The notes under the pieces: model-generated
Seen by the model: the letters and a program-made list of their open reading frames with translations, nothing else
Database searches by the model: none
Told to the model about the DNA's origin: nothing
In this document: in pieces, positions 1 through 8,690 of the stretch
Layout of the letters: each line of letters begins with the position of its first letter
How positions within the stretch are numbered: the stretch's first letter is position 1
Assembly: GCA_027669155.1 (NCBI GenBank)
Contig: JAQEDR010000013.1
Location: forward strand, 1 to 61,853
DNA length: 61,853 nt
DNA from: Peptoniphilaceae bacterium AM52-5BH
Lineage (GTDB): Bacteria > Bacillota > Clostridia > Tissierellales > Peptoniphilaceae
Reading direction: 5' to 3'
Made by a program: the position numbers and the translations under genes

Positions 1-131
1 TATGCACGAACTTAGTTTGCTTTAGGTGTCGCGATATTATTTGCAATTCATCTTATAAATAATTATAATTTGCTAAATGTTTCTTGATAATAGAGCTAAG
101 TAATAAGGTATAGTTTTCTAAAGAGGTATTT

Positions 132-836
132 ATGAAAAAGGGAATTATACAATTAACTGATGGGACCGATATCTTCTATGAAGAGCTAGGTTCTGGCAAA
201 AACTTGTTTCTACTTCATGGAAATGGTGGAGACTCGACCTATTTTGAATACAATATTGGACAACTTGCTAAGAAATTCCACCTATATCTAATAGACTTTA
301 GGGATCATGGGAAAAGTGACAACGCCAGGGATAAGTTGACCTTCGAGCTTATGGCGAGTGATCTTAGGGAAATATTTGAAAAGCTAGCTATAAAAAGTGC
401 TAATATTTTAGGATTTTCAGACGGAGCAAATCTTGCCTTGGTATTTACTATAAGATATCCTCAATTAGTAGATAAATTAATTTTAAATGCTCCCAATATA
501 AGATTTAGTGGAACAAGACTTATAAGTAAAATCATTAGCATTGGCGAAAATATCTTTTGGAATATATTGCCATTTTTTAAAAGAAACAAAAGAGTTGCAG
601 CCTTACTTTTAAAGGACCTAAAGTTAAGTAAAACTGACCTGGCGGGTATTAACAAGTTGGTATTGATAATGGTTGGTTCTTACGATCTTATAAGGCTTGA
701 TCATGTGAAAAACATTTCTGAATCAATAGATCACTCAAGGCTTGTAATAGTAAAGAAAGCAGGCCATAAATTAGCGAGATCTCACCCTGACTTATTTAAC
801 GAACTTGTAGTAGATTTTATGGAGGGAAATAATTGA
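132..836 (+). CDS. alpha/beta hydrolase, possibly lipid-active
   Basis: A 234-residue alpha/beta-hydrolase-fold protein. An oxyanion-type HGNGG motif is at residues 29-33, the nucleophile elbow GFSDG puts the catalytic serine near 96, and the likely catalytic histidine is in AGHK near 212. I see no signal peptide or membrane segment, so it is probably cytoplasmic. The start follows an AAAGAGG ribosome binding site. Its stop overlaps the TTG start of the next gene, a multi-spanning protein with a lysyl-phosphatidylglycerol-synthase-type domain, so the two are translationally coupled. Alpha/beta hydrolases that cleave aminoacyl-phosphatidylglycerol are known beside such synthases elsewhere. That role is an inference here; the fold assignment is secure and the substrate is not. 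Confidence 0.85.
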   Translation: MKKGIIQLTDGTDIFYEELGSGKNLFLLHGNGGDSTYFEYNIGQLAKKFHLYLIDFRDHGKSDNARDKLTFELMASDLREIFEKLAIKSANILGFSDGANLALVFTIRYPQLVDKLILNAPNIRFSGTRLISKIISIGENIFWNILPFFKRNKRVAALLLKDLKLSKTDLAGINKLVLIMVGSYDLIRLDHVKNISESIDHSRLVIVKKAGHKLARSHPDLFNELVVDFMEGNN

Positions 837-2605
837 ATAAATTAATAAATAAGAAAAAAGCTACGATATTTTTGTCCTTAATATTGTTTGCTCTTATAGC
901 TTTTATAGTTGGAAAGGCAAGTAGAGATACTTATGTTAATAGCTTCCTTTTAGCATTTGCTATACTTGCATTTACAGGAATAGCCTTCCTTTCTAGGGAC
1001 TTCTTTGTAAAGATTAAGGATAAATATGGTGAATTTGCCCTAAGAATTATTAAAGAACTAATACAAAAAATAAACAGCATATTTATGGTGCTTTATGGCA
1101 TATATATTATTCTTTCGGTAATATCCTTAGATAATTTCTATAATGTAGGAAGGATAAGAGAAGAATTATCGACTCAAGAGCTTATCGTGATTACTATTTA
1201 TTTGCTTTTAGGATATTTATTCTTAATTGTGGGCAGATTATCTATAGATAAGCAAAAGAAATCCTTAAATCTTCTAAACGTTACTTGCCTTTGTCATATT
1301 TTATTTCTCCTTGCAATTGGTGAAAATATTGTATCGATCTTACCAGTTATAGTCCTAATGGGCTTAGGATATTATACTAAGAATTTATTATTTAAGGATA
1401 GGTTCATCTATAGTTGGGAAGAGAAGACAGTCGATTCTATACTTCTACTAATAGGATTTTTCTTCTATATTTTAAATATAAATAGGAATAAATACCACAG
1501 CTTGCTCCTTAGCCTTTTATACATGATTCTTATTGTAGGTATCTTTATGCTACTCGCAAAAGCAATATTTTCTTATACGAAAAAGGGAGGAGACGATCTT
1601 TATAACACAAACTTAGATGATCTTGATTCTTTGATAGCTAAGTACGGTTCAAGTCAATCGCTAGCTTCTGGACTTTCTTTCCTAAATGATAAATACATAT
1701 ATTATTATATCGATAAAGAAGGCGAAAAAACCGTAGCGTTTCAGTATCAAATCATTAATAACAAGGCAATAGTAATGGGTGAGCCTTTCGGAAAAGAAGA
1801 TGATATTCCCTTAGCACTATTTGCTTTTAACGAAGTGTGTCAAAGGTCAGGACTTAATCCTATATTTTATGAAGTAGATGAGAAATTTACCCTAAGCCTG
1901 CACGATTATGGATATGACTTTATGAAGTTTGGGGAAAACGCCATGGTTGATTTAACAGACTTTTCTCTAAGGGGTAGGAAGAAGTCCACTGAGAGAAATA
2001 TTCTAAATAGATTTGCTAAAGATGGCTATAAATTTCAGCTTGTATCTTATCCCTATTCAGATGAATTCCTAGATAAGCTAGAAGAAATATCAAACTCTTG
2101 GCTTAAGGATAGGAAGGAGAAGGGATTTTCTTTAGGTTTTTTCGATAGAGATTATCTTAGAAGAACAGAAATAGCAATTGTAATAGATAAAGATGAAGAA
2201 ATAACCGCTTTTACTAACATTATGCCAAACAAAAATCCAGAAGTCCTAACTATCGACTTAATGCGTTATGATCAGGAAAAGAATGTAAATTCTATGATGG
2301 ATTTTCTATTCCTTAACCTATTTATCTACGGGAAAGAAAACTCATATAAGTACTTCAATCTCGGAATGGCACCTCTATCAAATGTCGGCCTTATGAAATC
2401 AGCCTACCTTTCTGAAAGACTTGCCTATCTTGTTTACAAACACGGTAGTAGATTCTATTCATTTAAAGGACTTAGAAATTATAAGCAAAAGTATGCGAGT
2501 ATTTGGCTTCCTAAATATATGGCCTATGCTAAGGGAAATTGGCTTTTGTATTCATTATTAGCTGTAGCTTTAGTCGATAAGAAAACTTCAAAAAATAATA
2601 AATAA
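833..2605 (+). CDS. MprF-like membrane protein with DUF2156 (aminoacyl-PG synthase-type) domain
   Basis: A 590-residue protein. About seven or eight hydrophobic segments fill residues 10-250, followed by a soluble C-terminal domain (about 265-575) of the DUF2156 / phosphatidylglycerol lysyltransferase C-terminal family. Family members transfer an amino acid from aminoacyl-tRNA to phosphatidylglycerol, reducing surface negative charge and sensitivity to cationic peptides. Full-length MprF has about 840 residues and 14 membrane spans, so this is a short form with only part of the membrane region. The start is a TTG behind GGAGGG with 6-nt spacing, overlapping the stop of the hydrolase gene by 4 nt. 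The amino acid donor cannot be read from sequence. Confidence 0.75.
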   Translation: MNKLINKKKATIFLSLILFALIAFIVGKASRDTYVNSFLLAFAILAFTGIAFLSRDFFVKIKDKYGEFALRIIKELIQKINSIFMVLYGIYIILSVISLDNFYNVGRIREELSTQELIVITIYLLLGYLFLIVGRLSIDKQKKSLNLLNVTCLCHILFLLAIGENIVSILPVIVLMGLGYYTKNLLFKDRFIYSWEEKTVDSILLLIGFFFYILNINRNKYHSLLLSLLYMILIVGIFMLLAKAIFSYTKKGGDDLYNTNLDDLDSLIAKYGSSQSLASGLSFLNDKYIYYYIDKEGEKTVAFQYQIINNKAIVMGEPFGKEDDIPLALFAFNEVCQRSGLNPIFYEVDEKFTLSLHDYGYDFMKFGENAMVDLTDFSLRGRKKSTERNILNRFAKDGYKFQLVSYPYSDEFLDKLEEISNSWLKDRKEKGFSLGFFDRDYLRRTEIAIVIDKDEEITAFTNIMPNKNPEVLTIDLMRYDQEKNVNSMMDFLFLNLFIYGKENSYKYFNLGMAPLSNVGLMKSAYLSERLAYLVYKHGSRFYSFKGLRNYKQKYASIWLPKYMAYAKGNWLLYSLLAVALVDKKTSKNNK

Positions 2606-2608
2606 TCT

Positions 2609-2635
2609 TTTGCAGGGAGAATTTTAAAGTATAAT
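2609..2635 (+). promoter_or_regulatory. putative ldh promoter
   Basis: TATAAT is at 2630-2635. The best -35 candidate, TTTGCA at 2609, gives a short 15-bp spacer. It lies in the only sizeable gap before ldh. Confidence 0.4.
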
Positions 2636-2639
2636 AATT

Positions 2640-2664
2640 ATATCCTAGTAAAAGAATAGGGTAT
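2640..2664 (+). other. 5' leader hairpin before ldh
   Basis: ATATCCTA (2640-2647) pairs with TAGGGTAT (2657-2664), giving 8 bp with one wobble, immediately upstream of the AAAGGAG ribosome binding site of ldh. It could affect mRNA stability or translation; no known riboswitch is recognised. Confidence 0.35.
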
Positions 2665-2678
2665 ATAAAGGAGTTTTT

Positions 2679-3614
2679 ATGAAAGATAGCAAGATTATTT
2701 TAATTGGAGATGGAGCAGTTGGCTCCTCCTTTGCTTATGCTTCTACAATTCTAGGCATAGGTAGAGAACTCGGAATAATTGATATAAATGAAGACAAGGC
2801 TTATGGCGATGCGATGGACTTATCTGATGCATTAAGTTTTTCCAAGCCAAAGTCAATCTATAAGGCAGATTACAGAGATTGCAAAGATGCCGAAGTTGTC
2901 GTAATTACAGCAGGTATTCCTCAAAAGGACGGGGAGACAAGACTTGATCTAGTAGAAAAAAACCTGTCTATTTTTAAAGATATGGTAGGAAAAGTTGTAG
3001 AATCTGGTTTTGATGGAATATTTCTAGTAGCAAGTAATCCAGTAGATATTCTAACATATGCGACATGGAAATTCTCTGGATTTCCTGCAAATAAGGTAAT
3101 AGGAACAGGAACAACCCTCGATTCTTCTAGATTTAAGAAAGAGATCGCCCAACTTATTGGAATAGATCCTAGAAGTGTTGACGCCTTTATCCTTGGCGAA
3201 CACGGTGATAGCGAATTTGCAGTTTGGTCTCACACAAACATTGGTGGCCTACCAATTTATGAATGGGTTAAGGCAAACAGCGAAGTTGATGAGCTAGCCC
3301 TACTTGATACCTTTGAGAAGACAAAAAATGCTGCATATGAGATTATAAAGAAGAAAGGTGCCACATTCTATGGAATTGGTATGGCTCTTGCAAGAATTGT
3401 AGAATCAATTATTAATGATGAGAACTCTGTATATTCTACATCTTCATACCTTGATGGAGAATACGGACTTAAGGATATTTATATAGGGGTCCCTACAGTT
3501 ATTGGTAAAGATGGAGCCAAGTGGGTTATAGAAGTTCCTTTGACTGATACAGAAAACGAAAGAATGCAAGAGTCTGCTAAAACACTTAAAAACATCATAG
3601 ATAAGTCATTCTAA
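2679..3614 (+). CDS. ldh: L-lactate dehydrogenase
   Basis: A 311-residue NAD-dependent L-lactate dehydrogenase that reduces pyruvate to L-lactate and regenerates NAD+ in fermentation. An N-terminal Rossmann motif GDGAVGSSFAYA is at about residues 10-21, NPVD lies in the nucleotide/substrate region, and the active-site GEHGDSE with the catalytic histidine is near 172-178. Length is normal for the family. A strong AAAGGAG precedes the ATG and a terminator follows at once, so it is probably monocistronic or the last gene of the upstream unit. The LDH/malate dehydrogenase family is close, but the overall sequence reads as LDH. Confidence 0.95.
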   Translation: MKDSKIILIGDGAVGSSFAYASTILGIGRELGIIDINEDKAYGDAMDLSDALSFSKPKSIYKADYRDCKDAEVVVITAGIPQKDGETRLDLVEKNLSIFKDMVGKVVESGFDGIFLVASNPVDILTYATWKFSGFPANKVIGTGTTLDSSRFKKEIAQLIGIDPRSVDAFILGEHGDSEFAVWSHTNIGGLPIYEWVKANSEVDELALLDTFEKTKNAAYEIIKKKGATFYGIGMALARIVESIINDENSVYSTSSYLDGEYGLKDIYIGVPTVIGKDGAKWVIEVPLTDTENERMQESAKTLKNIIDKSF

Positions 3615-3624
3615 GTTAACTAGA

Positions 3625-3658
3625 AAAGAAGCGGGTTAGATACTCGTTTCTTTTTTTT
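3625..3658 (+). terminator. rho-independent terminator after ldh
   Basis: AAAGAAGCGGGT pairs with ACTCGTTTCTTT (12 bp, two wobbles) and runs into a T tract. Confidence 0.85.
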
Positions 3659-3692
3659 ATGGAAATGAATGCGATTACATTATAATAAAACG

Positions 3693-3704
3693 TTATCATG
3701 ATAA
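3693..3704. promoter_or_regulatory. 12-bp perfect palindrome, possible operator
   Basis: TTATCATGATAA reads the same on both strands. It lies about 85 bp upstream of the symporter -35 box and overlaps a weaker cre-like match at 3684-3698. The regulator is unknown. Confidence 0.3.
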
Positions 3705-3787
3705 AATGACCATGTATTTGATTCTAATAATAACTATCAATAGAGTAAAATACTAGCTTTCTTAATTTTTATTATGTGAAAAAAATG

Positions 3788-3816
3788 TTGACATGAAAAC
3801 GTATATTTGATATCAT
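3788..3816 (+). promoter_or_regulatory. promoter of the symporter gene with internal cre-like site
   Basis: TTGACA at 3788-3793, a 17-bp spacer and TATCAT at 3811-3816 make a sigma-A type promoter. The spacer contains a 14-of-15 match to the catabolite-responsive-element consensus at 3793-3807 (a single C-to-T mismatch). Two TGATCA-containing copies (ATGATCA, 3821-3835) follow the -10. The promoter is clear from sequence; CcpA control is an inference. Confidence 0.7.
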
Positions 3817-3856
3817 AAAGATGATCAAATGATCAATTTTCATTTAGGAGGAAAAA

Positions 3857-5050
3857 ATGAAAAAATTAGGTTTATTGCCAAGGCTTATAATAGCCATCGT
3901 TGTAGGTATATTGATAGGTTTATTTGGACCAGCAATTATTGTTAGAATACTTATTACCTTCAACGGTTTATTTGGTAACTTCCTTAACTTTGTTATTCCA
4001 TTAATCATTATGGGCTTTGTAATCCCTGGAATAGCAGACTTAGGAACAGAGGCAGGAAAGTTGCTAGCGATTACAGCAGGAATCGCATATTTGTCACAAG
4101 TTATCTTTGGATCAATTACTTTCTTTGTACAAAGTATATTACTACCTAACTTCATCAAAGTAGGTTCTATTAATTTTGATCCATCAGCAGAAAGTGGAAA
4201 AGTATTGGAACCATTATTTGAATCACCAATGGATCCAATATTTAGTGTAACAACAGCTCTTATTATTTCCTTTATTCTAGGAGTTGGTATAGCAGCAGTT
4301 AAAGGTGAAACTCTTAAAAAAGCAGTTCACGAATTTTCTGATATCATTGAAAAATTAATTGCTAATATCGTTATTCCATTATTGCCAATACATATTTGTG
4401 GTATCTTTGCAAACATGGCTTATCAAGGAACAGTAGCAACAGTTTTATCTACTTTCTCAAAAGTATTTATAATTGTAATTATCCTTCACTGGCTAACAAT
4501 AACTACACAATTCTCAGTTGCAAGTGCTGTAGGCGGTGGAAATCCATTTGATAAGATTAAAAAGATATTCCCTGCATATATGACAGCAGTAGGTACACAG
4601 TCATCAGCAGCTACAATCCCTGTAACATTAAACCAAACTTATAAAATGGGTGTCAACAAGGGTATAGCAGATTTCGTAATCCCATTATGTGCTACTATCC
4701 ACTTATCAGGATCAACCATAACTCTTACATCTTGTTCTATGGCTATCTTGATGCTAAAGGGAGAAGCAGTTTCCTTTGGTTCATACTTCCCATTCATTTT
4801 AATGCTTGGTGTAACAATGGTTGCAGCACCAGGAGTACCAGGTGGAGCAGTTATGGCAGCACTTGGTATCTTACAATCTATGCTTGGATTCACAGAACCA
4901 ATGACAGCTCTTATTATCGCTTTGTATGTTGCTCAAGATTCATTCGGAACAGCTTGCAATATCTCTGGCGATGCCGGTATAGCTTGTATAGTAAACAAAA
5001 TATCTGGATTTAAATTAGATCCAGCAGCTAATGCAGAATATATTTCATAA
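3857..5050 (+). CDS. dicarboxylate/amino acid:cation symporter (DAACS/SDF family)
   Basis: A 397-residue membrane transporter of the glutamate-transporter-homologue (GltPh/SstT) family, which takes up acidic or small neutral amino acids with Na+ or H+. The serine-rich hairpin-1 signature TQSSAATIPVT is at about residue 245-255, and the unwound segment of transmembrane helix 7 reads HLSGST near 280 instead of the NMDGT of glutamate carriers. A GAPGVPGGAV-like hairpin-2 region follows at about 325-335. The altered NMDGT motif argues against a standard glutamate/aspartate carrier. Serine/threonine uptake is possible given the neighbouring threonine deaminase, but this is inferred. A good GGAGG lies before the ATG. 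Confidence 0.88.
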   Translation: MKKLGLLPRLIIAIVVGILIGLFGPAIIVRILITFNGLFGNFLNFVIPLIIMGFVIPGIADLGTEAGKLLAITAGIAYLSQVIFGSITFFVQSILLPNFIKVGSINFDPSAESGKVLEPLFESPMDPIFSVTTALIISFILGVGIAAVKGETLKKAVHEFSDIIEKLIANIVIPLLPIHICGIFANMAYQGTVATVLSTFSKVFIIVIILHWLTITTQFSVASAVGGGNPFDKIKKIFPAYMTAVGTQSSAATIPVTLNQTYKMGVNKGIADFVIPLCATIHLSGSTITLTSCSMAILMLKGEAVSFGSYFPFILMLGVTMVAAPGVPGGAVMAALGILQSMLGFTEPMTALIIALYVAQDSFGTACNISGDAGIACIVNKISGFKLDPAANAEYIS

Positions 5051-5057
5051 TATATTT

Positions 5058-5100
5058 AGAGATAAGAATAGGACTCGATTTGGGTTCTATTTTTATCTTT
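5058..5100 (+). terminator. terminator after the symporter gene
   Basis: AGATAAGAATAGGAC pairs with GTTCTATTTTTATCT (wobbles included) and ends in T-rich sequence. It separates the symporter from the PFOR-1 unit. Confidence 0.75.
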
Positions 5101-5142
5101 AGCAACAAATTTAATATTATAATTAAGTAAAGGAGTACTTTA

Positions 5143-8100
5143 ATGACAATCACAAGAAAAAAGAAAACCATGGATGGAAATACCGCAGCAGCACACGTAT
5201 CTTATGCATTTTCTGATGTTGCAGCAATCTATCCTATTACACCATCTTCACCAATGCCTGAATTTATTGACAAGTGGGCTGCTCAAGGAAGAAAAAACCT
5301 TTTTGGAAATGAAGTATCAGTAACAGAAATGCAACACGAAGCTGGTGCTGCAGGAGCAGTTCACGGATCTTTAGCAGCTGGAGCTTTGACATCTACATAC
5401 ACAGCAAGCCAAGGATTTCTTCTAATGATTCCAGATATGTTCAAAATGGCAGGTGAGAGACTTCCTGCAGTATTCCATGTGGCAGCTCGTTCTATTTCTA
5501 CTTGTACAATCAATATGTACGGCGACCACCAAGATGTTATGGCAGGTAGACAAACAGGTTTTGCTATGCTCGCATCAGGCTCTGTTCAAGAGATTATGGA
5601 CTTATCTCCTGTTGCTCACTTAGCAGCAATTAAGGCAAGAATTCCTTTCGTTAACTTCTTTGATGGATTTAGAACAAGTCACGAGATTCAAAAAATCGAA
5701 GTTTGGGACTATGACCAATTTGAAGACATGGTTGATTATGATGCTATTGATGCCTTTAAAAACGATTCTCTATCTCCACACAGACCAACCATGCGTGGTG
5801 TATTTGAAAAGGGTGGATATTTCCAAAGAACAGAAGCACAAAACGAAGCTTATGATAGATTGCCAGCTATAGTTGAAGAATATATGGATAAGATTAATGA
5901 AAAAATAGGCACAGATTATTCATTATTCAACTACGTAGGTGATCCTGAAGCTACTGATATTATTGTGGCTATGGGTTCTGGTACAGATACTATTAACCAA
6001 ACAGTCGACAGATTAAACGAAGAAGGTAGAAAAGTGGGACTAGTTAAGGTTCATCTATATAGACCATTTTCTGCTGAACACTTATTAAAAACTATTCCAG
6101 AAACAGTTGAAAGAATTGCAGTTTTAGATAGAACAAAGGAAAAAGGATCTGTTGGAGAACCTTTATACCTAGATGTAGTAGAAGTGTTTGCTAATTCTGA
6201 CAGAAATCCAAAGATTATTGGCGGTCGTTTCGGTCTTGGACAAAAGGATACAAACCCAGCTCATATCAAGGCTGTATTTGATAATCTTGCAAGCGAAAAC
6301 CCTAAGAATCACTTCACAGTTGGTATTGACGATGATGTAATGCATACATCACTTGACGTTGATAAGAGCTTCGTAATAGATGATGGCAAGACAAACAGAT
6401 GTATCTTCTGGGGTAATGGTGGTGACGGTACTGTTGGTGCAAATAAAAACGCTATAAAGATTATAGGTGATAATACAGACATGTTTGCTCAAGGTTACTT
6501 CGACTACGATGCTAAGAAGAGTAATGGTCTAACACTATCTCACTTGCGTTTCTCACCAAACCCAATCCATGCAGCTTACCTAATAGATGAGGCAGACTTT
6601 GTATCATGCTCACCTCAAGCCTATGTTAAACAATACGAACTAACTAAAAATCTAAAAGATGGTGGAATATTCCTCCTCAATACAATTTGGAATATGGAAG
6701 AATTGGAAGAACATATGCCAGCTGCTATGAAAAAGGATATAGCAGAGAGAAATATCCAATTCTACACTGTAAATGCTTCAAAGATCGCTCTTGAAGTTGG
6801 ATTAGGCCACAGAACAAACATGGTAATCCAAACAGCCTTCTTTATCCTATCAAAAGTTCTACCAATCGATGATGCTATAAATTATCTAAAAGAATCTATC
6901 CAAGCTTCATACGGAATGAAGGGTCAAGATATTGTCGATATGAACAACAAGGCAGTTGATAGGACAAGAGAAGAATTATCAAAGGTAGAAGTTCCAGAAA
7001 GTTGGAAGAATCTTAAGGTTGAAGCAGCAGAAGATAATTCTGATGAGCCAGACTTTATTAGAAATATGGTTAAACCAATCATCAATCTTCACGAAGATGA
7101 CCTACCTGTATCAGCTTATCTACCATATGATGATGGACAATATATGGCTGGAACAAGCCAATATGAAAAGAGAGGTATAGCTCTATTTGTACCAGAATGG
7201 AAAATTGAAAATTGTATTCAATGTAACCAATGTTCATTTGTATGTCCTCACGCAACCATTAGACCATTCTTATTAGATGAAGAAGCTAAAGCAAATGCTC
7301 CAGAAGGCTTTGAAACAAAGAAGGCTATAGGTAAGGGACTAGAAGGATATGAATTTAGGATACAAGTATCTCCATATGACTGTATGGGATGTGGTAACTG
7401 TGTAGATGTATGTCCTGCTCCAACAAAGGCATTAGAGATGAAGCCAATTGATGAGCAAATAAATAAGCAAGCTGATAATTGGGAATATGCTCACAACAAA
7501 GTTGGATACAAAGATGACGAAATTGAAGCTAATAATGTGAAGAACTCACAATTCTCAAGACCTCTACTAGAATTTTCTGGAGCATGTGCAGGATGTGGAG
7601 AAACACCTTACGCTAAGCTAATCACCCAACTATATGGTGACCATCAACTTATCTCAAACGCTACAGGATGTTCATCAATCTGGGGTTCATCAGTTCCATC
7701 AATGCCATATTGTACAAACAGCAAGGGAGAAGGTCCTGCTTGGGCATCATCATTATTTGAAGATGCAGCAGAATACGGTTACGGAATGCTTTTAGCAAGC
7801 AAGGCTAACAAACTTGCCCTAGAAAATCTAATGAAGAAATTCTTAGGACTACATGTACAAAGCCCATTAAATGAAGCCTTTAATGAATGGTTAGAAAACA
7901 ACAATGATTTTGAAGCAAGTAAGAAAGCAGCAATAAAAATAGAGTCACTTTTAGGTAATGAGATCGACGATCCAGAAGCTAAGAGAATTGTTGGAAGAGT
8001 TAAGTCGCTTAAGGACTACATGGTTAAGAAGAGCCAATGGATATTCGGTGGTGACGGCTGGGCTTATGATATAGGATTTTCTGGAGTAGACCATGTTCTA

Positions 8101-8679
8101 GCAAGTGGAGAAGATATCAATATCATTGTATTTGATACAGAAGTTTACTCTAACACAGGTGGCCAATCATCAAAGGCAACACCACTTGCAGCAGTTGCTA
8201 AATTTGCGGCATCTGGTAAGAAAGTACGTAAAAAAGACCTAGGTCTAATGATGACAACATATGGATATGTATATGTTGCTCAAGTTGCTATGGGAGCAAA
8301 CCAAGCCCAAACACTTAAGGCAATCAAGGAAGCTGAGGCTTATCCAGGACCATCTCTAATCATAGCTTACGCTCCATGTATCAACCACGGTATCAAGGCA
8401 GGAATGGGTAAGACTCAAAGAAGAGAAAAAGAAGCAGTTGCTTCAGGTTACTGGCATCTATGGAGATTCAATCCACTTCTAGCTACAGAAGGAAAGAATC
8501 CATTCATCCTAGATTCAAAAGATCCAGAAGAATCCTTCCAGGAATTCCTTCAAGGTGAAGTTCGTTATGCATCACTTAAGAAGGCTTTCCCTGAAAGTGC
8601 AGACCAACTATATGCAGAAGCTGAAGAAGCAGCACGTGAAAGACTAGAATCTTACAAGAAAATGGCTCAAGGAAAATAA
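5143..8679 (+). CDS. nifJ: pyruvate:ferredoxin (flavodoxin) oxidoreductase, copy 1
   Basis: A 1178-residue single-chain PFOR that converts a 2-oxoacid plus CoA to acyl-CoA, CO2 and reduced ferredoxin. The N-terminal TPP/pyrimidine-binding domain contains YPITPSSPMPE. A central 2x[4Fe-4S] module has CIQCNQCSFVCP (about 691) and CMGCGNCVDVCP (about 747). The proximal cluster begins with CAGCGETPY (about 815), and the pyrophosphate-binding TPP region has GGDGWAYDIGF (about 966) and SNTGGQSSK. All motifs are intact. Threonine deaminase starts 11 bp downstream, so 2-oxobutyrate may be a physiological substrate of this copy. A second PFOR lies at 28889-32416; the two proteins are clearly paralogous but diverged throughout. 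Confidence 0.96.
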   Translation: MTITRKKKTMDGNTAAAHVSYAFSDVAAIYPITPSSPMPEFIDKWAAQGRKNLFGNEVSVTEMQHEAGAAGAVHGSLAAGALTSTYTASQGFLLMIPDMFKMAGERLPAVFHVAARSISTCTINMYGDHQDVMAGRQTGFAMLASGSVQEIMDLSPVAHLAAIKARIPFVNFFDGFRTSHEIQKIEVWDYDQFEDMVDYDAIDAFKNDSLSPHRPTMRGVFEKGGYFQRTEAQNEAYDRLPAIVEEYMDKINEKIGTDYSLFNYVGDPEATDIIVAMGSGTDTINQTVDRLNEEGRKVGLVKVHLYRPFSAEHLLKTIPETVERIAVLDRTKEKGSVGEPLYLDVVEVFANSDRNPKIIGGRFGLGQKDTNPAHIKAVFDNLASENPKNHFTVGIDDDVMHTSLDVDKSFVIDDGKTNRCIFWGNGGDGTVGANKNAIKIIGDNTDMFAQGYFDYDAKKSNGLTLSHLRFSPNPIHAAYLIDEADFVSCSPQAYVKQYELTKNLKDGGIFLLNTIWNMEELEEHMPAAMKKDIAERNIQFYTVNASKIALEVGLGHRTNMVIQTAFFILSKVLPIDDAINYLKESIQASYGMKGQDIVDMNNKAVDRTREELSKVEVPESWKNLKVEAAEDNSDEPDFIRNMVKPIINLHEDDLPVSAYLPYDDGQYMAGTSQYEKRGIALFVPEWKIENCIQCNQCSFVCPHATIRPFLLDEEAKANAPEGFETKKAIGKGLEGYEFRIQVSPYDCMGCGNCVDVCPAPTKALEMKPIDEQINKQADNWEYAHNKVGYKDDEIEANNVKNSQFSRPLLEFSGACAGCGETPYAKLITQLYGDHQLISNATGCSSIWGSSVPSMPYCTNSKGEGPAWASSLFEDAAEYGYGMLLASKANKLALENLMKKFLGLHVQSPLNEAFNEWLENNNDFEASKKAAIKIESLLGNEIDDPEAKRIVGRVKSLKDYMVKKSQWIFGGDGWAYDIGFSGVDHVLASGEDINIIVFDTEVYSNTGGQSSKATPLAAVAKFAASGKKVRKKDLGLMMTTYGYVYVAQVAMGANQAQTLKAIKEAEAYPGPSLIIAYAPCINHGIKAGMGKTQRREKEAVASGYWHLWRFNPLLATEGKNPFILDSKDPEESFQEFLQGEVRYASLKKAFPESADQLYAEAEEAARERLESYKKMAQGK

Positions 8680-8690
8680 AAGAGGTAGTT

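Noticed and set aside
1..131. gene fragment or promoter at the window start
   Set aside because: No reading frame with family features; TTGATA and TATAGT are present but 19 bp apart, too weak to call a promoter.
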